Positions 33,455 to 41,863 of a stretch of DNA of 64,000 nucleotides are shown here, piece after piece; within the stretch, counting starts at the first letter, position 1, and every line of letters begins with the position of its first letter. The position numbers and the translations under genes were made by a program. The stretch comes from Zafaria cholistanensis (GTDB lineage: Bacteria > Actinomycetota > Actinomycetes > Actinomycetales > Micrococcaceae): positions 30,125 to 94,124 of the forward strand of contig NZ_BKDJ01000012.1 of NCBI RefSeq assembly GCF_008580665.1. Reading direction: 5' to 3'. Below the pieces are notes generated by a model that saw only the letters and a program-made list of their open reading frames with translations, was not told the origin of the DNA and ran no database searches.

Positions 33455-36036
33455 CGCCGGCCCGCGCCTCCGCGGATCCTGGCGGCAAGGCGAACCGCGC
33501 CGTTCATGCACCGGGTGGCCACCGCCCAGTAGGCGATGCCGGAGGCCAGCGAGGCCAGCACGGCAAGGCCCTTTCCGTAGTCATCGACCACGGGATAGAC
33601 CAGCCAGTGCGTCAGGTAGGCGTAAAGGGAGGCGCTGGCGACGATCCCCAAGGGGCGGTGGAGCGCCGAGGGGACGGGGATCGAGCGCAGCCAGACCAGC
33701 AGCAGCACCCCGCCCAGGATGATGGCGTTGCGCTTGGGGTCGTCCTCGAAGTACCCCGGCACGCTGGCCACCGCCACCGCGGTCAGCAGCACCCGTTGCC
33801 AGACGGCCCGCGCCCGGGCCGCGGCCCACCCCAGCCCGAAGAGCCACAGGACCGGCATGGTGTGCGGCACCTGGGGGTCCAGGACGCCGAAGCGGGCCAG
33901 CAGCCCGACGCCGGCGAGCGCCAGTGGGAAGCCGAAGGGGAAGCGCCGTTCGGCACGGTGGGCCCAGGGGATGGTGAGCAGCGCTGCCACGCACAGCAGG
34001 ATGTACGCCAGCAGTTCGATGAACCAGAAGTGCCACTGCTCGGTGATTTCCGCCGGGCCCACGATGGCATTGAGCAGCGCGATGTTGGCGGGGGTGTACC
34101 GGTCCGTGACGGCGTAGGCCAGGGCGATGAAGGCCACGCTGGGCACCACGATGCGTGTGAGGCTGACCAGGTGCCGGCGCAGTCGGGGCAGGCGCTCGCC
34201 CCCCAGCTGGAAGCGCGCGAAGTTGAAACCGCACACGGCCATGAGTACGTGCGCGGTTCCCTGCCAGCTGAAGAATCCGACGTGGGAGCTGATGATGCAC
34301 ACGATCGCCACCGCGCGCAGGACGATCCCGGTTTCGAGCGGCGCGGGTCGGGCGGGCCGCCACCGCCGCGCGGGAGCGGAGGGGGCGGTGGCCTGCGGCA
34401 CGAGCCGTCCCACCGGGGTGACGTGCCAGTCCGCGGGCAGGTGGCCCAGGGCCTTCTCAAGGCGGATCGAGGCTGCGACGTAGGAGAGGGAGTCCCCGCC
34501 CAGCGAGACGAACGTGTCCCCGTCGCCGACCTCCTCCAAGTCCAGGGTGTCGCGGAAAATCGCCTTCGCGTCCTCGCGCGGGGCGGCCCCTGCGGCGGTT
34601 TCTGCGGGAACGGCGGGCCCCGCAGGGGCCGCCGCTTCCCCGGTGTCCAGGGCCCGGACGGCCGGGTAGTCGATCTTGCCGTTCTCCAGCCGCGGCAGGG
34701 CATCGACGGGCATCACCTGCAGCGCCCCGCGGGGCAGGCCGAGTCCCTGCGACAAAAGCTTGGCGAGCAGGACCGGATCGTGCCCGTCCTCCACGGCGAC
34801 GACCACCCGCTCGTCCGTACCGGCCGCGGCCGATTGCACGCCGAGCTCGTGGAGCATTGCCTCAACGCGTCCCAAGTCGATGCGGAGACCGACGATTTTG
34901 ACGAAGCGGCTGCGCCGCCCGACGACCTCGTAGAGCCCGTCCTCCGTCTGCCGGGCCAGGTCGCCGGTGCGCAACTCGGTGACTTTCCGTCCCGCGGCGA
35001 GGTCCGCAGGCCCTTCGGCGTAGCCAAGCATCACATTGGGGCCGGCATAGACGAGTTCGCCATGCTCAAGCCCCGGGACGGGGTCGATGCGGAAGGAGCC
35101 CCCGGGCACCGGCACGCCGATGCTGCCCGGGGAGGTGGCTGCCAGGTGCGGCGGCAGGTACGCCATGCGGGCGGTCGCCTCGGTCTGCCCGTACATCACG
35201 AACAGGTCCCATCCGCGTTCCGCCCCCAGTTCCGCGTACCGGCGCACTGTGCCGGGATCCAGCCGTCCGCCGGCCTGCGTGATGTAGCGCAGCCCGTCCA
35301 GCTCCATGTTGGCGAACCCCACGCGTTCGAGCAGTTCGAAGGTGTAGGGGACGGCGGCGAAAGACGTCGCGCCTCCGGTGCGGAAGTCCTCCCAGAAGCA
35401 GGGATCGACGACGGAGTGGTCCGTCAGGACCAGCGCCGCCCCGCGCAGCAGGTGGCTGTTGATGACGGAGAGGCCGTAGCAGTAGGACATGGGCAGGGTT
35501 GTCGCCGCCCGGTCCGCCGGGCCGATCCGCAGGTACTCCGCGATGGCCTCCGCGTTGGACTGCACATTGGCATGGGACAGGCGCACCAGCTTGGGCGAGC
35601 CTGTGGAGCCGGACGTGCTCATAAGCAGGGCCAGGTCGGGATGCAGGACGTGGATGCTGCCCCGGCGGCGTTCCTCCAGGACCGGCTCGGCACCGCCGCG
35701 CAGGACGACGTCGGGGTCGTAGGCCGCGAGCAGGGAGTCCAGGGCTTGGGGTTTGTCCGCGGGGACGACGGCCACCGGGTGGCCGCCTGCCAGGGCGGCA
35801 AGGTAGGCCACCAGGGACCCCAGGTCATTGGAGGCCGCGAGCGCCACGAGCCGGGGGACCGGGCCCAGCCGCTCGGCCAGCGCGTCGACGCGGGCCGAGA
35901 GGTCGCGGTAGCTCAGGACCCGGTCGCGGAGGATGACGGCGGGTGCCCCCCCGAACCGGCCCAAGGCCGCCGCAAAGGGGACCTGCGCGGGGCGGGTGGC
36001 CGTGGGGGCCGCTGTTGGTGCGGAAGAGGGGCTCAT
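33451..36036 (-). CDS. Adenylation-carrier-membrane acyltransferase fusion
   Basis: An 861-residue one-chain assembly. Residues about 20-465 are an AMP-binding/adenylation domain (S-T-S-G-S-T-G-S-P-K near 140, Y-G-Q-T-E-A-T near 265, R-T-G-D-L, and the C-terminal lysine in L-E-N-G-K-I-D-Y). Residues about 490-555 are a phosphopantetheine carrier with S516 in G-G-D-S-L. Residues about 570-850 are an acyltransferase_3 membrane domain with about ten helices and the R...H pair in I-S-S-H-V-G. It should activate an amino or hydroxy acid, hold it as a thioester, and move it onto an acceptor at or across the membrane, comparable in logic to DltA-DltC-DltB. The promoter carries an iron-box-like site. 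AAAGG precedes the ATG. Confidence 0.9.
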   Translation of the reverse strand: MSPSSAPTAAPTATRPAQVPFAAALGRFGGAPAVILRDRVLSYRDLSARVDALAERLGPVPRLVALAASNDLGSLVAYLAALAGGHPVAVVPADKPQALDSLLAAYDPDVVLRGGAEPVLEERRRGSIHVLHPDLALLMSTSGSTGSPKLVRLSHANVQSNAEAIAEYLRIGPADRAATTLPMSYCYGLSVINSHLLRGAALVLTDHSVVDPCFWEDFRTGGATSFAAVPYTFELLERVGFANMELDGLRYITQAGGRLDPGTVRRYAELGAERGWDLFVMYGQTEATARMAYLPPHLAATSPGSIGVPVPGGSFRIDPVPGLEHGELVYAGPNVMLGYAEGPADLAAGRKVTELRTGDLARQTEDGLYEVVGRRSRFVKIVGLRIDLGRVEAMLHELGVQSAAAGTDERVVVAVEDGHDPVLLAKLLSQGLGLPRGALQVMPVDALPRLENGKIDYPAVRALDTGEAAAPAGPAVPAETAAGAAPREDAKAIFRDTLDLEEVGDGDTFVSLGGDSLSYVAASIRLEKALGHLPADWHVTPVGRLVPQATAPSAPARRWRPARPAPLETGIVLRAVAIVCIISSHVGFFSWQGTAHVLMAVCGFNFARFQLGGERLPRLRRHLVSLTRIVVPSVAFIALAYAVTDRYTPANIALLNAIVGPAEITEQWHFWFIELLAYILLCVAALLTIPWAHRAERRFPFGFPLALAGVGLLARFGVLDPQVPHTMPVLWLFGLGWAAARARAVWQRVLLTAVAVASVPGYFEDDPKRNAIILGGVLLLVWLRSIPVPSALHRPLGIVASASLYAYLTHWLVYPVVDDYGKGLAVLASLASGIAYWAVATRCMNGAVRLAARIRGGAGRR

Positions 36037-36117
36037 GCTGACCTTTGCGGTGTGGCGGTGGGCGATGTTGGGGGGCGGTCCGGGGGTCCCGGACCGTTAA
36101 CCGTGGACCGGAACAGA

Positions 36118-36145
36118 ATAATAGGTAAGCCTTACTTTCCCGCAA
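36118..36145 (-). promoter_or_regulatory. Promoter of the adenylation-acyltransferase gene
   Basis: On the minus strand -35 TTGCGG (36140-36145) and -10 TATTAT (36118-36123) are separated by 16 bp. The start would lie about 75 nt before the ATG. The iron-box-like palindrome overlaps the whole spacer. Confidence 0.7.
36122..36138. promoter_or_regulatory. DtxR/IdeR-type iron box overlapping the promoter
   Basis: TAGGTAAGCCTTACTTT contains an AGGTAAG-C-CTTACTT palindrome (6 of 7 pairs). It agrees with the DtxR/IdeR 9-1-9 consensus at 12 of 18 arm positions. It fills the space between -35 and -10, the usual place for repression by iron-loaded DtxR-family proteins. The gene is therefore predicted to be switched on by iron shortage. 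Confidence 0.7.
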
Positions 36146-36217
36146 TCCGCAACATCGTCCTGACCCAATCTTGCCCAGCCTGAGACCCGGCGCCGCGTGC
36201 CTGCGCCCGGCCTCCCC

Positions 36218-38665
36218 TTACCGGCCGAACCGCCGCAAGCGCAGGCTGTTTGCCACCACCAGCACCGAACTGGCGGCCATGGCGGCACCTGCGAGCATCG
36301 GGTTCAGCAGCCCCAGCGCCGCGACCGGGATGCCGAGGGTGTTGTAGAGGAATGCCCAGAACAGGTTGGTCTTGATCGTTGCCAGCGTCCTGCGGGAGAG
36401 TTCGATCGCCTGGCCGACCTGGCGTAGGTCGCTGCCCATCACCGTGATGTCCGCAGCCTCAATCGCCACATCGGTGCCCGAGCCCATCGCGATGCCCAGG
36501 TCCGCCTGCGCCAGCGCGGGCGCGTCGTTCACGCCGTCGCCGACCATTGCCACCACGGCGCCGGAGGCCTGCAGGCGCTTTACGGCCTCCACCTTCCCTT
36601 CCGGCAGGACGTCCGCGAAGACGTCGCCGGCGGCGATGCCCACCTCGGCGGCGACCCCTGCGGCAACCGCGGCATTGTCCCCGGTGAGCAGCACCGGGCG
36701 CAGTCCCAGACCGACCAGCCGGGCAACCCCCGCCGCGGAGCCCTCCTTGACGGTGTCCCGCAGGCTCACGATGCCCTCCACGCGTCCGTCCACGGCTACC
36801 AGGATGGCCGTTGCGCCCGCCTGTTGGGCCTCGCCCAGGGCTGCCATGTCCGCTTCGGACAGCGCCACGCCGTTCTCCCGGATCCAGGAGGCGCGTCCGG
36901 CCAGCACGACGGCGGAATCCGCCACCGCCCGCACCCCGCCGCCGGGGGCGGAGGCGAAGTCGCGCACCGGCAGGAGGCCAGCCGCGATGGATCCGGCTGG
37001 CGCCGTTCCTTCCGGTCCGGATTCCGGTGGCGCGATGCCGCCCCGCGCGGCTTCGACGATGGCCCGGGCGATCGGATGTTCCGACCCGGACTCGGCGGCG
37101 CCGGCATAGGCAAGCACCTGGGCCACGGACAGTGTCCCCAGCGGGCGCACCCCGGTTACCGCCAGGTGTCCGGTGGTGACCGTGCCGGTCTTGTCCAGCA
37201 GCACGGTGTCCACGCGGCGGGTGTCCTCCAGGACCTGCGGCCCGCGGATCAGGATGCCCAGCTGCGCGCCGCGCCCGGTGCCCACCAGCAGTCCGATCGG
37301 AGTGGCCAGGCCCAGTGCGCAGGGGCAGGCAATGACCAGCACCGTGACCGCCGCGGTGAACGCTGACGGCAGGTCTCCATCGAGCACCATCCACAGCGCG
37401 AAGGTGGCCCCGGCGATCCCGAGCACCACGGGGACGAAGACCGCCGAGATGCGGTCGGCGAGCCGGGCGATGGGGGCCTTGCCGGTCTGCGCCTCGGAAA
37501 CCAGGCGGCCCATTTGCGCCAGGGTGGTGTCGCGCCCGACGCGGGTGGCGCGCACCAGCAGCCGGCCGGAGGTGTTGATGGTGGCGCCGGTGACGGCGTC
37601 GTCCGGGCCCACGTCCACGGGGACGGACTCCCCGGTGATCAGCGAGGTGTCCACGGCGGAGATGCCCTCGACGACGTACCCGTCGGTGGCGATCTTTTCC
37701 CCGGGCCGGACCACGATCTCGTCCCCGGGCACCAGCTCCGCGGCGGGAACGCGGACCTCATGCCCGTCCCGCAGCACGGTGGCCTCCTTGGCGCCGAGGT
37801 CGAGCAGCGTCTTCAGGGCGTCCCCGGCCCGGGTTTTCGCCCGCGCCTCCAGCCAGCGCCCCAGCAGCAGGAACGTGGCGACCACGCCGGCGGTCTCGAA
37901 GTAGAGCTGGTGTTCGGCCATGTCCGTCTCCATGCCCATGCCGGCATGCGCGGTCAGGGCGGGGCTGGCCAGCAGCTGCCAGGCGGAAAACAGGTAGGCG
38001 GCGAGCACTCCGATCGAGACCAGCGTGTCCATGGTCGAGGCCCCGTGGCGGGCGTTGATGGCGGCGGCGCGGTGGAACGGCCAGGCCGACCACAGCACCA
38101 CAGGGCTGGCCAGGGCGAAGGCCCACCAGCCCCAGTTGGGAAACTGCGCGGCCGGGACCATCGAGATGATGGACAGCGGGATTGTGAAGGCGGCCGCCAC
38201 GGCCAGGCGGGGCTTGAGATCCGCGGCGGTGCCGCCATGGGAAACGTGATCCTGGTGGTCCGTGCCGCCGTCCGCCGGGGCGTGCGCCGCGGGGTTGGGG
38301 ACGGGGTACGGTGTGGCCGAATGGGGCGCCCGTCCGTGCCCGCCGGCATCGGACCCGACGGCGACGCCGGCGGCGTGCGCACGGGGCGGACTGGCGGCAG
38401 GTTGGCCGGGCCCGTGCGGGGCGGTCCTGACCGACGCGCGGTAGCCCGCCGACTGGACGACGCCGATCAACTCCTGGTCGGTGACGTGGGCCGGGGCGGT
38501 GACGCGGGCGGATTCCAGCGGGAGGTTCACCAGGGCGGCCACGCCCTCAAGCTTCCCGAGTTTGCGTTCCACGCGCGCCACGCAGGAGGCGCAGGTCATG
38601 CCCTGGATGTCCAGGTCAACGACGCGGGTGGCCTGCGAGTCTGGCGTGTCCTGTTCTAGGTCCAT
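36218..38665 (-). CDS. copA: Copper-exporting P1B-type ATPase
   Basis: An 815-residue heavy-metal P-type ATPase. One N-terminal HMA domain carries C25-A-S-C28. A His/Ala/Gly-rich insert follows (about 95-145, including D-H-Q-D-H-like residues). The membrane core has the C447-P-C449 ion-binding motif, phosphorylation site D491-K-T-G-T, and the hinge G-D-G-V-N-D-A-P-A. C-P-C with upstream CopZ and CsoR genes indicates Cu(I) export. It is 237 bp downstream of copZ, with a strong hairpin in the gap, so its level may be set separately from copZ. Confidence 0.95.
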   Translation of the reverse strand: MDLEQDTPDSQATRVVDLDIQGMTCASCVARVERKLGKLEGVAALVNLPLESARVTAPAHVTDQELIGVVQSAGYRASVRTAPHGPGQPAASPPRAHAAGVAVGSDAGGHGRAPHSATPYPVPNPAAHAPADGGTDHQDHVSHGGTAADLKPRLAVAAAFTIPLSIISMVPAAQFPNWGWWAFALASPVVLWSAWPFHRAAAINARHGASTMDTLVSIGVLAAYLFSAWQLLASPALTAHAGMGMETDMAEHQLYFETAGVVATFLLLGRWLEARAKTRAGDALKTLLDLGAKEATVLRDGHEVRVPAAELVPGDEIVVRPGEKIATDGYVVEGISAVDTSLITGESVPVDVGPDDAVTGATINTSGRLLVRATRVGRDTTLAQMGRLVSEAQTGKAPIARLADRISAVFVPVVLGIAGATFALWMVLDGDLPSAFTAAVTVLVIACPCALGLATPIGLLVGTGRGAQLGILIRGPQVLEDTRRVDTVLLDKTGTVTTGHLAVTGVRPLGTLSVAQVLAYAGAAESGSEHPIARAIVEAARGGIAPPESGPEGTAPAGSIAAGLLPVRDFASAPGGGVRAVADSAVVLAGRASWIRENGVALSEADMAALGEAQQAGATAILVAVDGRVEGIVSLRDTVKEGSAAGVARLVGLGLRPVLLTGDNAAVAAGVAAEVGIAAGDVFADVLPEGKVEAVKRLQASGAVVAMVGDGVNDAPALAQADLGIAMGSGTDVAIEAADITVMGSDLRQVGQAIELSRRTLATIKTNLFWAFLYNTLGIPVAALGLLNPMLAGAAMAASSVLVVANSLRLRRFGR

Positions 38666-38759
38666 CTATCTCAACCGTCCTTAATCTGGGCCTGCCGGGG
38701 CCAGTCCCTGCGGGGCGCTGCGGGGCGGCGACCTTTTGCGGAGCAACCGCTTTCCGCAA

Positions 38760-38796
38760 GGGCTGCCCGGGCGCGCACATCTGCCCCGGGCAGCCC
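38760..38796 (-). terminator. Hairpin between copZ and copA
   Basis: A 12-bp perfect stem (38760-38771 with 38785-38796) and 13-nt loop, with no T run. As both flanking genes are on the minus strand, it would act as an attenuator or RNA-stability element for copZ. Confidence 0.6.
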
Positions 38797-38902
38797 GGTT
38801 CAGGCAGCTTGGGGTCGGGCGTCCGCGCAGGGGCGCACCGTGGGGGACCGGCTGTGGAAGACCGGCTGTGGAGGCGGGCCGTGCGGATCGGCCCGTGCGG
38901 GG

Positions 38903-39127
38903 TCAGGCGTTGTTGCCGACCACCGTGTAGCCGGCCTCGGCGACCGCTTCGCTGATCGTGGCCTCGTCGATGGGGTGCGTGGAGGTGACGGTGGCAGTGG
39001 AGATGCCTCCCTTGACCAGTTCCACGGCGACGCCCTGGACGCCGTCCAGGGCCTCAATCTCCTCCGTCACCGCATTCACGCAGTGGCCGCAGGTCATGCC
39101 GTCGATGCTGACGGTGGTGGTGTTCAC
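38903..39127 (-). CDS. copZ: Copper chaperone, HMA domain
   Basis: A 74-residue heavy-metal-associated domain with metal site G-M-T-C13-G-H-C16. It carries Cu(I) in the cytoplasm to CopA. It lies between csoR (119 bp upstream) and copA on the same strand. The start ATG is followed by T-T-T-V-S-I as in typical CopZ proteins. Confidence 0.93.
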   Translation of the reverse strand: MNTTTVSIDGMTCGHCVNAVTEEIEALDGVQGVAVELVKGGISTATVTSTHPIDEATISEAVAEAGYTVVGNNA

Positions 39128-39246
39128 GTTGTCCTCCTGGATTGGAATGGTCCGGAATGGTGCCGGAATGAAGGGTGGGGTGGAGCGCCGGCCGAAAGCT
39201 GGCCGGGTCCCCGCCGCGGGCGGTCCCGCTCCCCGGGGCGTGACGG

Positions 39247-39663
39247 TCAGCGCAACAGCCGCCCGATGGCGGCGGTGGCCTCCTGGACCTTGTCGGTAAC
39301 CAGCTGCGGGTCACCACTTTCCTGGGCGTCGCGGGCGGCGCCCACGACGCAGTGGCCGATGTGGTCCTCGACGAGCCCCAGGCTGACCTTGTGCAGGGCG
39401 GCGTTGACCGCTGAGATCTGCGTCAGGATATCGATGCAGTACTTCTCCTGGTCCACCATGCGCGCAATGCCGCGGACCTGGCCCTCGATGCGGCTGAGCC
39501 GCTTCAGCAGGGCATCCTTGTCCGCAGTGTAGGCGTGGTCCCGATGCTCATCGACCAGCGTGCCGGCGTCGGAGGCCCCGCGGCCCGGGCCGGGTGCGGC
39601 ATTGCCCCCGTGCATGTGGTCTCGGGGCGCGTGGTTTCGGGTGGTGTCGGCGGGGTTTCCCAT
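39247..39663 (-). CDS. csoR: Copper-sensing repressor
   Basis: A 138-residue CsoR-family repressor. The copper ligands Cys-His-Cys are C76, H101 and C105, with the same spacing as known copper sensors (25 and 4 residues). A His-rich 45-residue tail precedes the fold. The ATG at 39663 is chosen because the -10 hexamer ends 7 bases before it, predicting a leaderless message; an in-frame ATG at 39672 lies inside the -10 itself and cannot be used by that transcript. It should bind the two palindromes at its own promoter and release with Cu(I), controlling csoR-copZ-copA. Confidence 0.93.
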   Translation of the reverse strand: MGNPADTTRNHAPRDHMHGGNAAPGPGRGASDAGTLVDEHRDHAYTADKDALLKRLSRIEGQVRGIARMVDQEKYCIDILTQISAVNAALHKVSLGLVEDHIGHCVVGAARDAQESGDPQLVTDKVQEATAAIGRLLR

Positions 39664-39670
39664 ACCGTTC

Positions 39671-39698
39671 ATGATACCCCTATGGGGTATTACGTCAA
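39671..39698 (-). promoter_or_regulatory. csoR promoter
   Basis: On the minus strand -35 TTGACG (39693-39698) and -10 TATCAT (39671-39676), 16-bp spacer. The transcript start falls at the csoR ATG. Confidence 0.75.
39674..39690. promoter_or_regulatory. CsoR operator 1
   Basis: ATACCCC-TAT-GGGGTAT, a palindrome with perfect 7-bp arms, of the G/C-tract type bound by copper CsoR proteins. It overlaps the -10 and spacer of the csoR promoter. Confidence 0.85.
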
Positions 39699-39699
39699 G

Positions 39700-39714
39700 T
39701 ACCCCCAAGGGGTA
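39700..39714. promoter_or_regulatory. CsoR operator 2
   Basis: TACCCC-CAA-GGGGTA, perfect 6-bp arms, centred 25 bp from operator 1 and just upstream of the -35. It also lies about 45 bp upstream of the -10 of the divergent FemAB gene. Confidence 0.8.
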
Positions 39715-39758
39715 TAAGCCCGGCGCGGGGGCCGCCCGTCGCGGCAGTCCCGACCGCG

Positions 39759-39764
39759 TAAGCT
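39759..39764 (+). promoter_or_regulatory. -10 element of a probable leaderless FemAB promoter
   Basis: TAAGCT ends 7 nt before the GTG start at 39772. Confidence 0.55.
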
Positions 39765-39771
39765 TGCAGGC

Positions 39772-40917
39772 GTGCCAGCCAACCAGCTCTCCGTTCGACC
39801 GATCGCCCCCGCCGAGCACGCAGCCTTCCTTGCGGGCCGGCCCGATGCCAGCTTCCTGCAACTGCCGGCCTGGGCCGCCGTAAAGAAGGAATGGCGCCCC
39901 GAGTACCTGGGCTGGTACGACGGCGGGGCGCTGGTGGGGACGGCGCAGGTGCTGCATCGGCCGGCGCCCGTTATCAAGCGCACGCTCGCCTACATTCCGG
40001 AAGGGCCGGTCCTGGACTGGGGGTCCCGCGACGCGCAGGAGTACCTGGCCCCAATGCTGGCCCACTTCCGCCGCACCGGAGTGTTCCTGGTCCGCATGGG
40101 GGCGCCGCTGGTGCGCCACGCCTGGTCCGCCGCGTCCGTGCGCAAGGCCCTCTCCGCCGGCGACGCCGGGCTGGTCACCACGCTCCAGCCCAAGTCCACC
40201 GACGCGGTCGCCGAATCCGTCGCGGACCGGCTGGCCGTCTTGGGATGGACCAAACCGGAGGTCAGCGAGGACTTTGCCGCCGGCCAGCCCGAGTTCCAGG
40301 CACGCCTCCCCTTGGTGGACGCCGCCGGGCAGCCGCTGGACCTGGAGGGGGTGCTGGCGCAGATGAACCAGAACGCGCGCCGCGAAACGCGCAAGGCCGC
40401 CGCGGGGCCGCTGCAGGTCCAGGCCGGCGGGGCCGGGGACATCGGGCGCTTCCATGCGCTGTACCGGGAAACCGCCGAGCGCGACGGCTTTACCGGACGG
40501 CCGGCGTCGTACTTCACCACCATGGCCACCGCGCTGAACGCGCACGCCCCCGGAGCCTTTACCCTCTACCTGGCCTCCCACGAGGGGCGGGACCTGGCCG
40601 CGGCGATCCGCGTGCGCAGCGGCCGCAACGCCTGGTACGTCTACGGCGCCTCCTCGGCGGCCGAACGCAAGCTGTTCGCCCCCAAGGCCCTCATGCACCG
40701 GATGATCGAGGACTCGCTGGCTGAAGGCTGCGTCTTCCTGGACCAGGGCGGCGTCTCCGCGACCCTGTCCAAGGACCACCACCTGGCCGGCCTGACGCTG
40801 TTCAAGACCACGCTGGGCTGCGATGTGGTGCAAACCCTGGGCGAGTGGGACTACCCGCTCAACCGGCCGCTGGCCGCCGCGTTCGACTTTTACATGAAGC
40901 GCCGCAACCGCCACTAG
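39772..40917 (+). CDS. FemAB-family peptidoglycan bridge aminoacyltransferase
   Basis: A 381-residue FemX/FemAB-type protein made of two GNAT-like subdomains. It has F-L-Q-L-P-A-W-A-A-V-K near residue 28, I-P-E-G-P-V near residue 75, M-N-Q-N-A-R-R-E-T-R-K-A near residue 200, and the C-terminal F-K-T-T-L-G segment. These enzymes add amino acids from aminoacyl-tRNA to lipid II to build interpeptide bridges. GTG start, leaderless. It is divergent from csoR with the CsoR operators between, so a copper effect on its expression is possible but unproven. Confidence 0.88.
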   Translation: MPANQLSVRPIAPAEHAAFLAGRPDASFLQLPAWAAVKKEWRPEYLGWYDGGALVGTAQVLHRPAPVIKRTLAYIPEGPVLDWGSRDAQEYLAPMLAHFRRTGVFLVRMGAPLVRHAWSAASVRKALSAGDAGLVTTLQPKSTDAVAESVADRLAVLGWTKPEVSEDFAAGQPEFQARLPLVDAAGQPLDLEGVLAQMNQNARRETRKAAAGPLQVQAGGAGDIGRFHALYRETAERDGFTGRPASYFTTMATALNAHAPGAFTLYLASHEGRDLAAAIRVRSGRNAWYVYGASSAAERKLFAPKALMHRMIEDSLAEGCVFLDQGGVSATLSKDHHLAGLTLFKTTLGCDVVQTLGEWDYPLNRPLAAAFDFYMKRRNRH

Positions 40918-40985
40918 CGGGCGGGGTTCCAAGCTCCGGGGGCCCGGCGTAGAGTGGCGCTACCGTTTCGACCCGGGAGGGAACC

Positions 40986-41165
40986 ATGGGCGAGTACCGC
41001 CTGTATGCGGAAAGCGAGAAGTCCACCTACCGCGCACCCTCGTGCTCGCTCTGCGGCCAGCACAGGCACGTGCGGTGGGAGAAGAAGACGGGCGAGGGCG
41101 CCAGCGGCTGGATCCCGCGCGACGCCGGCTGCTCGAATGAGGCCTGCGCGGACTACCGCGCCTGA
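40986..41165 (+). CDS. 59-residue zinc-ribbon-like small protein
   Basis: A short gene with ATG at 40986 and TGA at 41163-41165, preceded by GGGAGG. The product is basic and has four cysteines in two pairs (S-C-S-L-C-G near residue 19 and G-C-S-N-E-A-C near residue 50), consistent with one zinc site. TAGAGT at 40950-40955 may be its -10. It is convergent with the VOC gene, only 1 bp between stops. Function unknown. Confidence 0.75.
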   Translation: MGEYRLYAESEKSTYRAPSCSLCGQHRHVRWEKKTGEGASGWIPRDAGCSNEACADYRA

Positions 41166-41166
41166 C

Positions 41167-41607
41167 CTACTCCCCGGATTCCCCCGTGGGCACCTTTGCG
41201 TCCCCGTCCGGGGAGCCCATCCAGACCAGTTCCCATACATGCCCGTCAGGGTCGGCCACGGCCGAGGCGTACATTCCCGGCATTACTTCCTCCGGCGCGC
41301 GGTACACCGTGCCGCCGCCGGCCTCTGCCTGCCGGGTAAGCCCGTCGACCTCGGCGACGGAGGCGCAACTGATGGTGTTCAGCGTCTCGCGCACGCCCTG
41401 CCCGTACCCCGGGGCGTCGTCGTTGCGCAGGAAGGTCCTGTAGAACCCGTCGGCCAGGGACATGACCCAAATGTCTGGGGCGATCCGCCATGCGGTCGCG
41501 TTCCTGCCGGAGAAGTCGGTGTTCTTCTCGAAACCCAACGCCGCATAGAACCTGTCCGCTGCGGAAAGGTCTTGGGTGGGGAGGTTGACGAAGATCATGC
41601 GGCCCAT
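41167..41607 (-). CDS. VOC (glyoxalase-like) family protein
   Basis: A 146-residue protein with paired beta-alpha-beta modules: M-I-F-V-N-L-P-T-Q-D-L at the start, F-Y-A-A-L-G-F, and C-terminal A-D-P-D-G-H-V-W-E-L. This is the usual pattern of metal-binding VOC proteins (extradiol-like or glyoxalase-like, activity unknown). AAAGGAG precedes the ATG at 41607. Confidence 0.9.
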   Translation of the reverse strand: MGRMIFVNLPTQDLSAADRFYAALGFEKNTDFSGRNATAWRIAPDIWVMSLADGFYRTFLRNDDAPGYGQGVRETLNTISCASVAEVDGLTRQAEAGGGTVYRAPEEVMPGMYASAVADPDGHVWELVWMGSPDGDAKVPTGESGE

Positions 41608-41749
41608 CGGTGCCGCTCCTTTCGCTGGGTGGGGCGGGTCCGGCCCGCAGCCCCTCCACTCTGGCACCGGACACGGGCGCTGCCAAGCCCGGGGACCCGC
41701 GCGGTACAGGGGTGTGGTTGTGCCGCGCGGGCCGTCCGCGCCCGCGGCA

Positions 41750-41755
41750 TAGACT
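41750..41755 (+). promoter_or_regulatory. Possible -10 for the UPF0126 gene
   Basis: TAGACT. A transcript starting near 41762 would carry a leader of about 100 nt to the ATG at 41864. Confidence 0.4.
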
Positions 41756-41863
41756 GTGACGGACCGGGCGCCCACCACCCGAAAGGCTGGCCTTGTTCCA
41801 TTCCTTCGCTGCCCGCCGGAGCGTTTTCGGCCCGGCGCCGCGCACCTGTCCGGGGCACGGCCA

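Noticed and set aside
41756..41863. GTG start at 41756 for the UPF0126 gene
   Set aside because: It directly abuts the TAGACT hexamer and adds 36 residues without family similarity; the ATG at 41864 fits better.
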